Of a stretch of 64,000 nucleotides of DNA, positions 49,401-61,981 are shown in pieces. Both the position numbers and the translations under genes were made by a program. The number at the start of each line of letters is the position of its first letter. Position 1 is the first letter of the stretch. Origin of the DNA: Hofstenia miamia (taxonomy: Eukaryota; Xenacoelomorpha; Acoela; Hofsteniidae). Under the pieces are notes generated by a model. That model was not told where the DNA came from. It did not search any database and saw nothing but the letters and a program-made list of their open reading frames with translations. The DNA lies in contig CABFPE010000183.1 in NCBI GenBank assembly GCA_900660155.1, positions 546,748 to 610,747 on the forward strand, in the 5' to 3' direction.

Positions 49401-52400
49401 TAACAATTAAATTGTATTAGATTTCTCCCGTGAGTGTTTGTTGTAGAATACGTTCGTTTCTTCCATCCTTAACTATTAAGGCGTTCATGCTTCAATACAT
49501 TGGAGAGTGTTTTGCATCACAAACTAGTAATTGCATAAACGCTGATACTCTGGATAGATAAATGCATTAACTAGTTATCATTTTCTCAGTCCAGTAAATT
49601 TCTTATTTACAAAACAAATAATTTGTTTTGACGTGGCATGAATTCTTCAATCCTGGCCAAAGATATTTCAAGTTTTGTTCACTTAAAGAAACCTTTTGTT
49701 TTCTTAAATTCTATATCAACCAAATGCGCTAAGATGATTTTACATAGAGGCCATTTTCAATGTGTATACATATGGAGTTCTGCTATTATACATGGAGGCG
49801 AAGCCCGTCCCGGAGAAGGCTATTTGTTTTGCGTGCAGAAAATTTGTGCCGCACTAAATCTGATCGACGAAAGATGACAGCCAATTAAATTTATTTAATG
49901 GTTTTCTTCGGGAAGGAGGTAAATGCCGCTTCGCCTGCATGTATAATAGCAGAACTCCATGGTATACACCAGAATTAATCCGCAAAAGACTTACCTTGAG
50001 ATCTTTATAAGTTATGATCCAATATAAAAATTGTGAATCTATAAATTACTAGAAGTGAAATCACTGTAAATCAGAATCACCAGAATCAGTTTCAAATTTG
50101 TCAATAGTTACCTAATTATCTAAATTTGTAAGATTTATATAATTGCTTATTAAATGATCGGTAAAACAACATAGAAATATGCAGAAATTTATTTAACAAA
50201 ATTCTGCTATTCATGGATTACATTTAAACATTTATTCTTTAAATAAATTTATGCGAAATTTTGGCATTGATGAATTAGTTCTATTTTCATCACATTTGAC
50301 ATTGGATGGGACATGTTTTTGGGCAACTGTTCATTTTCATCAAATATAATGGGAATGCTCAAAATATACATTTGAAGGTGACCCTTCACTTACGCACGCA
50401 TTGAGGTATGGCAACTAACGCTTTCATTTATTTTTGAAACTCTGTGTAAACTTTGCAGTGCGCTCTAGTGAGTTTTTGTTTGTTATCCGCGCATGGGCAT
50501 TATAAAGTAATCTTGGATCAATAAGAACTGATAAGTTCATTTACCAGTTAATCAGTTGCTATTGCTAATGCATCCCTAATTCTTTTAAATTAGTCATTGC
50601 GTAGATTTATTTTTTTCGTTGAAAAACCGGGTCACAGGGTGAAGGCCACTCAATTAAAAAATGCAGGTTTGCCAACATGCGATTTTACAAAAACTAATTC
50701 AATTTTAAAAAATGCATTTCAGCTCATCTGTGCGAGTTAAAGCGGCCAGTGACCGTAATTTTGCTATTGCGTTTGTATTGACAGTTGGATATTTTTTTGA
50801 TATTACAATTAGATTTGCAAACTTTCCCATTTATTAAAATAGGTAACCTCGAATTGTTCTGTTATTATCATATCCTAGGAAACGGTCCTTGTGGTCTGGC
50901 TCTGTCTTACATTCTTTCGGGAAATATTCCCTACATAAAGGCCGATGCAACCCACCCAAACGAGGAACTCAATTGGAAGATCTCCTATCTACAAGATGAC
51001 CTCTCACTTCTTGAACAAGTAAGTTATATCGGGTAAAACAGATTAGTGAAGTGAAATGTGTGTGAATAAAAACGGGGTACATGGTCTGGTTTTGCGTGAT
51101 TTTAGGAGACGTTTATTTCGCTACTCAAGCCCTACAACCCAAACAACGTCTACAACTGAGTGAGTAAGTAACTCATGAGGTATTTATATAAAGTTTTAAA
51201 TGTAGTCTACTTAATATTAAGTCAAATTGGCCAAAGGGTGGAAGTAGGTTCAGTATGACGAAATGTTTAAGAGGTCGAAACTTTCTCAATTCTCCAACTT
51301 GGTGGGCGAATTCTACCATGACAAAGAAAGTGCTACGCTTCAAACTCCAGATGTTCTTCTGCTGATCTACCCGTCACATTTCCTCTCTATGTGAAAATTG
51401 AGAATGTTTGGACTTGCTTAAACATTGATTTCTTTGCACATCAGTTACATGATGCTGCATCTTTGTCGTGATTAAATCTAAAAGTTGTCTCCACTATCAA
51501 ATGCCATGAGTTAGAGTTCATAACCCTGTTTTCAAAACAAATCGTTTTTTTCTCGCCATTTTGGCAAAATCACAGATTTTAGTTAATTTCAGAACTAACC
51601 ATTAATTTATATTGCTCTTCCAGAACTGAAATGTATTGTTTTTTTATTATAAATATTGTTGTTAAGGGCAATTCCATTCTAAAACTGCTGATTAATCCAT
51701 TTTATGTTATACAGTAATCAATTAATATATATTTGACCATTTTGAAATAATGCAGTTATGTTAAAATTCTTGTTTGCCATTTATGTATAACACACTTTAA
51801 ATATACGCTTTTAGCGTCATAAAATTTGCAGTTAATTACATATGCAACTTTAAGTTCTTTACAAAGTATGCATGTATATTTCTAATCGTTGCTGCTCAAC
51901 TAAACTTGCCAATTTTATGCTGGCCACAGAATTTAATATAATTTTTAGTACGTAACGATGCATTTAAAATCAAATTATGTATTCTATTGCCAATGAACTA
52001 TTCTCCCTAGATATTTGTAAGGTTATGTTGAGTGATTTACTTATAACGGAGCATTTTTAGATTTAATAGTTGTCCTCAAACGAAATTAATACCAAACGAT
52101 TTTGTTGTTAAATTGAAGAAATGAGTACTTACGTAACTTGGAATTGTCCCCAGGCAGATAGTTGTACAAAAAATTGTATATTACAATGTGTACATTTTAA
52201 ATTTAATCATATGTAAAATTCATTTTTCACAATTTATTATTTCTTTGCCAAAATAGAGTACTCTAAAAAAATTTAAAAAAATATTTCATTTAGTTCAGTA
52301 TCGTTTAGCTATCTACGCCTACTTCCAACCTGGCCATTAATTTTTGCTTTCTTCCAAATTAATGTGGCATTGTATATCCAGTTTGATAGTGTCTTTATAA

Positions 52401-55400
52401 CAAATTTTCCTTAATGGAAATTAACTGTTCAATTTTGGTATTTTGGAAATTTCCATTGTGTTTCTTTTTCACATTGCGCTAAAAGCAATTTAGTTCTCAT
52501 TGGTTGTTCTCTAATACTCCGCCTGTCATTGAGCGGCGCACTGAAATTGCATGTTTTGCACATTGTTTCTATTACTCACAGAGCGTTTTAATTTGTTGTA
52601 ATTTACTTTAACTGTTTTGGTTCACCAAAATCATTTTTGGCTGAGTGAGTATTTAATAGAGTTCCTTTGCTATGATATTGCCAATTTTATGAAGTTAAAA
52701 ATATTCTGACCGTCAGTTTATTCCTTAAACACTATACAATTTCTTTAAAATTACCGGTTGACTAATATCCTGTTTTGACGTTTTAAATTCTTTTCTAAAC
52801 TGTGTATTGATTAATTTATACAGTGCAAATTCTTACGTAGCTGTTAGTTACACGTTAATGAATTTTTTCACATTGTGCTGTTAAATTGGTGACTTAGGTT
52901 TCCAAGGCCTTGCAATAACTACTAATACTATGTGCGATATTGCAAAATTTGGATATTTTTTATTTTTCAATTTTTAGTTAAATTTGATGCACTCAATATG
53001 CCAAAAGAAAGATTTTGCATTTCACTTCAAAATTAGTTTAATGAATTCCAAGTAGTGTGATTGCAAATTTATTGCAAATATTTGTTGAAAATTAATGTCT
53101 ACACATCGATAATGCATAGATAGACCTACATGCTTTCTAGCCAAAGTCTGGGGATATTATTTGTTTATTTCTAGCAACAAAAACAGTTTTGGTGTGTTGT
53201 AGGTTTCAAGAAATCTAAATACTGCAATACATAGTGCAAGTCAAAAAATGGCACAGAATCATTATTTTTAAATTTGATTTTCGCGCGAACAGAACAAACA
53301 ATCTAAACAAATATATCTGTGATAATAGACATAATTAATGCTTGCGCCTGTAAAGTTGGTAAGGAATTGGTCTACGCTGCTTTGCAATACAGAGCCGAAG
53401 TCGCTTGGGCAAGGACTTTATTAGATTAACTCGAGTTTCCGGCGGAATTCGTCCCACAGGAATTCGAATTTCATCTTTCAGCCCTTCCATATCTTGGGGA
53501 TCTTCTTCTTCTGTATAAAGCCCAAACATTCTGAATTGGTGACAAGCCAGGACTGTTCACAGGCCATTGAATTACTTGCACTGAATTACTCTACTTTGGC
53601 TGTGCGCCGTACTGCTAAAGTGCTGAACCAGTTCGATATAAAGTGTTTGCATACGGCAAAAATTTCTGAAATTTACGTTTCTGTACTTTGGTCCCAGGCA
53701 TAGAAGATATGTAGAGGCCATTATGTGAGATCGCGCCCCAAACCATAACTGAGGGTGAATATTTTCTCATTCGTTTATTGAATCGATATTGATCTCTGTG
53801 CTATATTTTGATTGTATAATGATAATAATGTGAAGAGACATTCGTCTCTTATAAACACTTTGTCCCAGATAAAGCCTTCCTTTTACTTTTGGGGCTATCA
53901 CTGGTTTCTTTTTGTGTAGCCACTGGATTTCAGCTTCTTCTGAATATCTTTTCGGAGAATTTCGGATTTCGACAAAAGCAATTTGCGTGAGAAACGTCTT
54001 ATCACGTATCGAAATCAACTTGCCTCTGTCACTTCCAGGTGTTCTCTCAAGTGTCTACGCTTCTCAATTTGGCTAAATAGTTATATGCTGAACGGAAGAC
54101 CGCGCTTGTTTGCTGCAAGTTGTCGATTAGTTATATCGTTTTCAAAAAATATCGCAAGCTTTTGGTGAGATATGGCTTCATATTTGCTGTCCGTGAAGAA
54201 TCACACTGTGAGCACTTTTACAATTAAAAAAGGAACGGAAAACGCGGGTAAGTTGATCCAAGACAGTTTAAATAATAAATTTTATAATCATTTAAGCATT
54301 TAATCCAGTAAACCTGTACAAATATAGGCATCTTACACATCTTTTAAAGTTTGTGCCTTTTTTGACGCGCAGTATATTAATGCTAAAAAGGCTCTATTGC
54401 AGTACAGATTTTTCACATTTTATGTATTGCAATATTGCTATAAGTTATTGCAAGACCCTGATAATGAATGGGAAAAGTTTCCAATTTTTTAATTTAATTT
54501 GATGGTGAAATAGTTAAGTGTTGCAAACGTGTATTCGCAATTGTAATTTAAGTTCGTGTAATTCATGCGTTTTCTAGTATGAGATAGCAATCATTGCGTG
54601 TTATTATATAAAAATTGACTGTTGTACTTAATCTAGCACTCACTTTTTGAGTAAAAATATTTAAATCAAAAGGATATTCCTTAGAACTGAGCTTTTGTTC
54701 TTTTGACAGGTTTTCGTTGCTTTACAACACATTGAGATTGTAGTCTCTACGAGTAGTTATTGCCCTATTGCTGGGCTGCTAGTCTATATTATCACCCTCA
54801 TTTTTAGTTTTTCTCAAATATGATACAATCAGACTTATAAACGAGCCGCAATTTTTAAGCGTTTAATAAGGCTTGTTTTAGCAGCGATAATTTTTTTAAA
54901 AATATTGCGCCCTCAGAATTTTTTACATAGCTATTCCTATTATTTAATATATTTTTTAAAATAAGATTATAAAAATGTGACATTGAATGAAAAAATAAAA
55001 CAGTCGGCAAAGTCAAACTAACAAGCAGAAATATAAATTAAAATTTGCTTGGCTTAATAAAGGCTCGTATATCTATCGGTGGTATTGAAATGGACTTAAA
55101 AATGGTGCTCTTAATTGTTCGCTCCCGCGGGTTTTTCTCATCGCATTGAATATGCTAGAGGACAGTAAACCATTCCTGTGTTTGTGCGTAGAATTCGTGC
55201 TGTTCTTTGTGTGTCATCCGTGTGACATGTTTAGTGTTATTTTAAGGTCACGCCTATTAAATTCAACAGTTCTATAAATTGGTCATTGTGGTTTAAATTT
55301 AAACGATTCCACCATAAAATTTAAGCTTTGAATGATTTGTGTAATGAGTGGACATGTTTCTTTAATGACAAACTCACGATGTTATAACTCTGATTTTAAT

Positions 55401-58400
55401 GTTTCAGATTTACTGCGTGTATATGGGTCGTTATGTGTTCTTGCAAATCTGAACAATGCAAAAAGTAATCAATGAGATACTCCTTTATTATATCCAAGGG
55501 CGTCTTAACCCGGGGTCAGTGCGCCCCATTTTTGGGGATTCTTAGTTTTTTGTAAAAGTGTCTTCCTCAAATATTTTTTATGTTGATGTTTGCAAGTTTC
55601 ATCCGACAATTTAAGGTTAGCAATGCATTAATTTGGACATTTAGAGGTTACATTTTATAATGAAATTTTCTCTTGGAGTTATTGTTTAAATTCCATTTTA
55701 GTTTGTTTTTTTTGAAACAAAATTGGATGGTGCCCCCCCCCTGTTTTAAAAATTTTAACGCCGCGCCTGCTAAAAACTATATGATTAAAAAATTTTTATT
55801 AATTTAATACGTCGAAATTATGGCTATTTTGCTTCCATAATAATTAAATAACTGCAGTCAAAATTATTTAATCTACATCCGTTTTATAATTACCCTACTT
55901 GAGAGTTCGTATGTCTTAAGTAGCATTCAGACATACAGCTTTGTTCTCACTCCTTTTTGGAAATTAAAATATGCACAACAAAGTTTTATCGCGTTCAGAC
56001 CTACAACTTTGTTCACAACTTTTTAATTATAATTTACAAAACCAATATATTCAAATTTTAAATTAAGGCAGGTCAAGTAAATTTGGGTATTTATAAAAAC
56101 GACATATATATATATATATATATANNNNNTTGCTGGTGCATTGCAAAGTCCGAATGCCATATACATCCATTCGAATAAACCATATGGCGTTNGATGGTGC
56201 CCCCCCCCCCCTGTTTTAAAAATCTTAAAGCCGCGCCTGATTATAACTCATATTGAATATTTATGTTTGTTTTAACGTCTCATGTATCGACTTTGAGAAT
56301 TGAATAAAATGTTTAATAAATCTCCTCTACTACTAATGAATGAATTCGAATCATTCAATATTATTAAACTCTATCCATGTTGTCTCTTAGATTGATAAAG
56401 CATTATTCTATCCAGTGATAAATGCTGTAACGTGTAAATAAATTATGATAGTATATGCTTTTTGTAAATAGATCTTACCCACTCGTGTCTATATTGTTTG
56501 AATCTTTTTTGTGTGGAGTCGTGGGTTTTTGTTTTGTAGAGTTGTCAACAAAAGTTATCAACGTTTTTGTAGTAATGAATTATTTCAAATTTGAAGTTTG
56601 TTTCTTAATTATGAAAACGTTGCCAATTGAATTATTCAAGTTTCAAACAAGAAATAATGAATTGTTGTGAATTAGAGTAAATGATGTCGAATTAACAATC
56701 AAGTAACTATTCTTCATAAATTTAGATAAGCACCGTATATTTCATTTCGGCTAATTTGCGCAGAATTAGGTTTTGAGTTTTTCATAACAGTTTTGGCTTT
56801 TTGGTAGGAAGCCAAATGCTTCCATGATTTACAGACCATGTACATGTAAATACTTATTGGAATTATATTCCATTCTGGCTAATTATGTTCTTTTGCGTTA
56901 TCACAGAGGCGCTCTTCTGTTTTTAAATTTGTTGCCTTTATATTTTACGTGTCTTTACCTAGCATGTCTTGTTAGATGCCTAGTGGAAAAGATAGCATAG
57001 TGATGACTATTGAGCATGTCGTGAATTTTTGAAATTCTTTTATAATTTTGTTTTAACATTTGTACTAAAATGCATTAATTAGCATCAAATGCAACGTAAT
57101 TTCCGCATGTTCGTGTATTTTGCATGTTTGAACGTATCTAAAACTTCAACAAACTGGTTACTATGCATGACAAGTTTCTTACTCTATGGGTTTCCTAAAA
57201 TATATATGTTTTTATCTCAGTAGTTCATTTTGACGTTTATTGAATGATATTGTTGTATTATTATTTTGTTTACGAAGGACGTGTTTAGGATATCTCATTC
57301 CTGGCTAGCGGTTTGGGAGGCCGATCTAAGAATATCTATCCCCTCATTTTTGATGCGTTGTTTCATCCAAATGCTGATGTTGGTTATGATGTTGATCCTC
57401 TTATCGATTTCAAGCACCAACCTGAAATGGCGTTGTCACATGTTGTGATTGGAAAAGGAGAGCCCGGTGGGTCTTGGCAGGTAAAACTATTTGGTCCTGA
57501 AGTAGTAATGATCACTGAATTTTAGAATATTGCTCAATCCAGTCATCAAGCGCGCACTCTCAGCTATGGACACTGGCTTGAACTTCCTGGATACTCCTTT
57601 GAAGAATTCAAACTTAAAAACAAGTAAATATTTTCTCGCCATGTATGATAACCCATGTTATATTATCAGAATATCTCGTCATTCATTTGCCTATTTAGGT
57701 CAATTTTTAAGTTGATTTTTAGAAATTACTAAAGATTAAATGTTTCCAGATACATCGACTTTTTGTGTATAAGTTACAGTAAGTTTGGGTAATTAGGAAT
57801 TTCGTGAAATCCCTAAGATTTCAGTGAATTGTGAACTTGCTATTTCACTTAAAAACTTCATACAACAACTAAGTTTGAGGGATTGGGGTTAGGGTTAGGT
57901 TTAGTTTTTTCCAATAAATACATGATGTATCTAGGTACTTTAATGATTTTATGAAGTTAGGTAAGTGAAATACCAATTTCACAAATTCACTGAATTTTAG
58001 GGATTTCACGGAATTCCTATGTCACTATCTTACTGTAACATATATGTATATTTCAAGCTCTAACCGTTTCACTCTTGTGAATTTCATTCATGTAGAGTTA
58101 AATGTGTGTACACTTGGCTAGGTGACTAATCGTCTTTTGTAATATACATGTAGCTCGTCAATGAAATTGAGGTTCTCAAATGAGCATGCCTTTGCGATGC
58201 ATTGTTCTTAATAGCTTTGCCTTTGTCATTAGTTTTCTATGAAGTGTGCGGCTAATCTGTCCACACTTTCCGCTATCGCCTCGTCAATGAATTGGATTGA
58301 ATGAAATTTATTATTTATAGATTCATACAACATGTTCAATAATTCAATAATTTTAAATCATTCCTTCCTCCATTACATTAATTAATGATGCTAATGTCAT

Positions 58401-58652
58401 TATATTTTATTTTCTTCATGTCCAATCTCATATTTCTCTGGTGAATAATTTTAACATTTGATTGTATATGCGTGTTAAATTGAATGAAAGGCTTTCTCTT
58501 GTTTGAATGAATACATCTTATAACAACAATAGTAGACTAAGCTATAAAATAGTGACTGGGATTTCTTATTCCTTTTTTTTAAACAGCTCTGATTTTTGCG
58601 TTTACCTGGTAAATGCCTGTTAATGAGATCTGATTAAGACATATGTAGTAGT

Positions 58653-58692
<40 letters not shown>

Positions 58693-61600
58693 TGAAGAAA
58701 ATGATATGTGCAACGACATAGATTTGACTCAAGTGTATTCCAACTGTTTCTATCAAAGATTCAACTCTAGTAAGTACAACCCCATGATATTGTGATATTA
58801 TGAGACTGTCTTCTAAAGCCACAACAGCACATGTGCTTTCCTAATCATTTTTTGAATCTAATTCTTTCCAAGTTCAATTTTAAATAATTAACAACTCGTT
58901 TGGCAGTGGTAATGTTGCTCTCAAATCATGAACCAACATGAGAATTTTAATTCATTACTTGCCACATGCACCCCACCAACTTTCTGTACAGTATTTTAAA
59001 AACTGTAGCGTTGACTGGTCCATGATCTACCTATTATTTTGCAAACATCTACAGAATGTAGTCGCTTTTTAGCTGTCGGGTATTATTGATTTCAAAATTA
59101 GGCACGAGTAGTCGCAGTAATAGCGCGTACCCTGTACATCATTACGTAGGTGACTATCCATTTTTTACAATTTTATTGTCCCAATCCCAAAAAAATAGTC
59201 TGTGCACATTTTAAATTTTCGAAGTTTGCGCATGAATGATGAATGTTTCTTTTTAGCATTTTGGCCAAACGCGATCGAGTTTGTCTTCAATACATTAGTC
59301 AGTACTACAAAGACTACCCTCGCGAGACCAACATCGCCTCCAATGTGTTGAACAATTCAACTGTTACCAGTGTCATCAAATTACCTCGAAGTTTGGGTAA
59401 GTTATATTTTTACACAAATTTTGAGCAAAGTCTACATATGTAGTGCATTACTTCAGTTCCAGTTTTCGAAAATATTTTCCAGTTCACATTCATTAGGCAT
59501 TTGTCATATCGTGTAAAGCGATACAGAGGTAGACACCAATTGAAGAATTTGACAATTTACATAATATTAAAGAATTCTTCACAATTTTTGTGAATATTAC
59601 AACACGGAAGATTTCGGTCCTCGAGTGATAGGCACTGTCCGTTTAAATTTTTAATTTATTTCCGGAATTATTGTTTAGTATTTTGAGAGCTACTAGTCAG
59701 TCTTTGAGATAAGAGAGAGTTATTTCAATGAAACTGTAAATGTTTTCAGATGACGTAATATTATTTCACCATCGTAATTTTGTTGAAGACGTCATTAAAA
59801 TTATGTAAGACAGCGCGTTATTTGGCGTAACAATCTTAACTAGATTTTAAATAATTTATTTCACACAAATGCCAATTTGATGATGCACGTATTGAATCAC
59901 TCTATCGCATAAATTACTTATCTCATTTTCGAATCACTTCCATTTCCACAGACCCTTAAATTTCAATAAAAGTGATTAGTAAAACGTACATGCCGAAGTA
60001 TGCCCTACTAATGTACAGGTACTGGTTTACCCGTAAGTACGGGAAGTAACGCGAAAAGTTTTACATGTAGAACTTTAGAAAAAATTTTACAACCAAAACC
60101 TTTAATTGAATTTCGTTTTCAGTAGTTAGAAATATATTAAAGTTTGTTAATAAATTTGAGTGATACTTTGTATAAGTTTAAAGGCTTTTTCCTACATTTA
60201 ATACAGAACTAATCGATATTGTTTCTCCACTTGAATTCCAAATTTTGTTTTTTGGAAAATTCAATGTAATGTTAACAGCGAAATATACATTAAACAGGGC
60301 ATGAAATATCGTAAATCCGCTTCTTCAGGCGAGTAGTTTTTTTGTTCAAAGCAGCCCTTGGATGTTATGTGGATGTCTGTTTTTTACCATCTCTGTTTCT
60401 CGTCCAACGATCTGTCGTTATGCATGCATGATTGTTTTGTTATCAATAATTGGAAATCAGTCGAATTTGTTTTAGAGTAATTGTTTTTTGTAAAAACTGC
60501 ATTCAATTTGTGTTCTAGTAGGTTTCCTATAATACAATAGTCCTTGGCTCTACCTAATGCCCTCAAGGTGGAAACGAAATCATATTTCATTGAATACTGG
60601 TCTCAAAATGATTAAATTTTAAAAACTAATAAACTTAACTAAAAGTATACATTTTCTTGCAATTCAATGATTCAAGGATAGTGTTGGCACGGATCGAATT
60701 TTTTCTGATCAATCCACAAAATTTTACATGGATCGTTCCATAATGTTTCCATGCCCACCAGTGAATTCAAATGACGCGCATTTTTTTAGTTTGAAGGGGA
60801 CAGAAAACTACTCATGCCTCTAAATGCACGTGATGCCTTATATTTTGATTGGTGAACCAAGAATGCAATTTGCTCTCATGGTGTAATGTGATTGTCAGAT
60901 TTGTACAACAAAATGTTTGAGTCCATTTTCATCGTTTATTTAAATTATTTACCGTAAGAATAAATAAATTTATCTATTAGCCTTTTTGGATCCACAATGA
61001 TCCTTCAAATAGATTTTCTGATCCATATCCAGTGGATGCCAATGGATTGGATCGATCTATATCTAGATCCAAATGCACAGCAATCCTGCAAACATACCTT
61101 CTCACAATTCCTTGAGCGAGACGTGAAATATTGCATAAATATTTTCTCTGGAATATCAATTTAATTGTATGTATATTTAGGTAAAAGACGCGGGAAACGT
61201 TCAAACCATTGTGAATGGCAGGTAATGGGGTATACCTTGAACGATGGCATTATTTCTTATTTCACATATATCACTAACAATGTTGTCTTGGCAACTGGTG
61301 TGAACGATATTCCTAACCGTTTGGGCATTATTGGTGAAAATCATGATTTTGTCTTTCATCACATCCATGGAAATCCACAGGAACCGTTGCCAGAGCAAGC
61401 CGCTCCAGTATTGGTGGTTGGATCTGGGTTGACCGCCGCTGATGTTATTCTGAAATATCTTTCTCGCAACATTCCAGTAGTCCATGTTTTTCGAAAAAGT
61501 GCCTGGGACTCGTCGTTGATATTTCGTCAACTTTCTAAAACTACTTATTCAGAGTATCATACCGTTCTGGGTCTGATGCAAGATAAAAATCCTTTGAATT

Positions 61601-61977
61601 TACCTTACGAATCCTTTGAACTAAGTGAGTTAGTTCAGATTTCTCCGCAGAAAGAGTGCCTAGTTAGAACATCCGACAGAGGTGATGTTCGAGTGAATGT
61701 GTCCTTAGTTTTCTTACTGTTGGGTGCCCAACCTGATTTAGACTTTTTAATTAATATTTCTCCTTCCAATATCCTTCGTCATAGTTATTTGGAGTTCAAC
61801 GCGAAATCCAATCCTGTCGATATTGATCAGACTTCGCACGAGGTTTCCTCAGAATCTGGAATGTACTCTATTGGACCTTTAGTTGGGGATAATTTTGTCC
61901 GCTTCGGTATTGGAGGGTCTCTTGCGATAAGCAAAGCATTACATCGGACCATGCTAAAAAGGGTTCAAATTATTTAA
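46352..61977 (+). CDS. OSGIN: OSGIN-family flavoprotein, six coding exons
   Basis: Exons 46352-46418, 50879-51018, 57289-57480, 57526-57623, 59257-59396 and 61181-61977 have GT..AG introns with matching phases (1,0,0,2,1) and total 1,434 bp: 477 residues plus stop. That equals, from memory, the short human OSGIN1 isoform. Landmarks are an FAD-binding GNGPCG at residues 23-28, FDALFHPNADVG and HVVIGKGEPGGSW in the middle, an ATG motif (LATG, 249-252), a second nucleotide-binding GSGLTAAD (293-300), and the C-terminal SIGPLVGDNFVRF (442-454). The layout is that of a flavin-dependent monooxygenase/oxidoreductase. In mammals OSGIN proteins are induced by oxidative stress and restrain growth; the reaction here is inferred only. 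All key motifs are present, so the gene appears functional. The introns carry MITEs and a Tc1 relic. OSGIN1 versus OSGIN2 identity cannot be decided. Confidence 0.93.
46520..46751. mobile_element. MITE with GGCGTTATT ends, 232 bp
   Basis: Nearly palindromic: GGCGTTATTGTAATTTAGGG on the left and inverted GGCGTTATTGTACTTTGGGG on the right, flanked by ATTA on both sides (46,516-46,519; 46,752-46,755). The telomere-like CCCTAACCC/GGGTTAGGG runs lie inside its arms. A partial second copy follows directly (about 46,756-46,863), ending in AATAACGCC. Confidence 0.8.
47134..47338. mobile_element. Related MITE, about 205 bp
   Basis: Inverted ends resemble those of the 46,520 element: GGCGGCATTTTCCTTAAGGG on the left, and inverted GGCGTTATTTTACTTTAGGG on the right. 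TTTTTTAAG-like sequence lies on both outer sides. It sits in OSGIN intron 1. Confidence 0.65.
47399..47594. mobile_element. hAT-type MITE built from GATTAATCG units
   Basis: Begins CAGGGATCC and ends GATCCCTG, with perfect 8-bp duplications ATCAAAAC on both sides (47,391-47,398; 47,595-47,602). The interior is mostly GATTAATCG/CGCGATTAATCG repeats. This 196-bp element has no coding capacity and lies in OSGIN intron 1. Confidence 0.9.
49762..49969. mobile_element. Palindromic MITE, 208 bp
   Basis: The left end GTGTATACATATGGAGTTC and the inverted right end GTGTATACCATGGAGTTC are followed by a long shared stretch (CTGCTATTATACATG, GGCGAAGC). The target duplication is unclear. The 79-codon frame at 49,638-49,877 runs into it and is not a gene. 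Confidence 0.75.
50879..51018 (+). CDS. OSGIN: OSGIN coding exon 2
   Basis: Acceptor TATCCTAG, donor GTAAGT. Encodes GNGPCGLALSYILSGNIPY and onward to ..LSLLEQ (residues 23-69), which includes the FAD-binding loop. It ends on a codon boundary. Confidence 0.95.
53234..54372 (-). mobile_element. Tc1-like DNA transposon relic
   Basis: Inverted ends (left GTGCAAGTCAAAAAATGGCAC; right, inverted, CTGCGCGTCAAAAAAGGCAC) have TA on each outside. The 1.14-kb interior carries a minus-strand transposase relic. VMVWGAIS, the Tc1 catalytic-domain motif, is at 53,728-53,751, and the C-terminal pattern IPVGRIPPETRVNLIKSLPK lies near 53,410-53,470. Several stops and at least one frame change interrupt it, so it is dead. 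It lies in OSGIN intron 2, opposite to the gene. Confidence 0.88.
55495..55769. mobile_element. Possible hAT-like MITE
   Basis: The ends CAAGGGCGTCTTAACC and, inverted, CAGGCGCGGCGTTAA resemble each other. A poly-C run precedes the right end. A second right-end copy lies at 56,193-56,240. No clean 8-bp duplication was found for either. Confidence 0.4.
57289..57480 (+). CDS. OSGIN: OSGIN coding exon 3
   Basis: Acceptor GTGTTTAG, donor GTAAAA. Encodes residues 70-133, DISFLASGLGGRSKN through GKGEPGGSWQ, matching the conserved middle of the family (..FDAL..P..D.G.. and HVV.G...PGG.W). Confidence 0.95.
57526..57623 (+). CDS. OSGIN: OSGIN coding exon 4
   Basis: Follows a 45-bp intron (57,481-57,525) with acceptor TGAATTTTAG. 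Encodes NIAQSSHQARTLSYGHWLEL to ..EFKLKN (residues 134-165 plus two bases), matching the LS.G.W..LP segment of the family. Donor GTAAAT. Confidence 0.92.
57777..58035. mobile_element. TA-flanked MITE with CAGTAAG ends
   Basis: The left CAGTAAGTTTGGG..AGGAATTTCGTGAAATCCC is mirrored by the inverted right end CAGTAAGATAG..AGGAATTCCGTGAAATCCC, each preceded by TA. 259 bp, non-coding, in OSGIN intron 4. It contains a short GGGTTAGGGTTAGG run. Confidence 0.8.
59257..59396 (+). CDS. OSGIN: OSGIN coding exon 5
   Basis: Acceptor TTTCTTTTTAG, donor GTAAGT. Completes Asn166 and encodes ILAKRDRVCLQYISQYYKDY to ..VIKLPRSL (to residue 212). It corresponds to the ..I..YY.DYV.. helix and V.SV strand in family members. 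Confidence 0.93.
60673..61088. mobile_element. Possible hAT-like element in OSGIN intron 5
   Basis: The ends CAAGGATAGTGTTGGCACGG and, inverted, CAGGATTGCTGTGCATTTGG are similar, and GGATC motifs recur inside. No clear 8-bp duplication was found. Confidence 0.35.
61181..61977 (+). CDS. OSGIN: OSGIN coding exon 6 (terminal)
   Basis: Acceptor TGTATATTTAG. One open stretch encodes residues 213-477 from GKRRGKRSN to ..KRVQII. It carries the ATG motif, GSGLTAAD, DSSLIFRQLSK.TYSEYH, the FLLLGAQPDLDFL strand and the GPLVGDNFVRFGIGGSLAIS terminus. The in-frame ATG at 61,165 lies in the intron and is not the start. Confidence 0.96.
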
Positions 61978-61981
61978 TAAA
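61976..61981 (+). terminator. AATAAA poly(A) signal overlapping stop
   Basis: The OSGIN stop TAA is part of TAATAAAG, so the hexamer starts inside the stop codon. If used, the 3' UTR would be only about 15-30 nt. Later signals cannot be excluded. Confidence 0.55.

Larger units (their letters stand above)
51019..57288 (+). other. OSGIN intron 2 (6.3 kb)
   Basis: Contains a decayed Tc1-like element (53,234-54,372), a hAT-like repeat near 55,495-55,769 with a partial relative at 56,193-56,240, and small N runs at 56,125-56,129 and 56,192. No gene was seen in the remainder. Confidence 0.8.

Noticed and set aside
53494-53703. Plus-strand 69-codon gene
   Set aside because: Shadow of the minus-strand Tc1 transposase relic.
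57313-57525. Stand-alone 70-codon gene
   Set aside because: It is OSGIN exon 3 read on into the 45-bp intron.
61165-61204. ATG at 61,165 as start of a 270-codon gene
   Set aside because: It lies before a good splice acceptor at 61,179-61,180; the frame is OSGIN exon 6, which joins in phase to five upstream exons.
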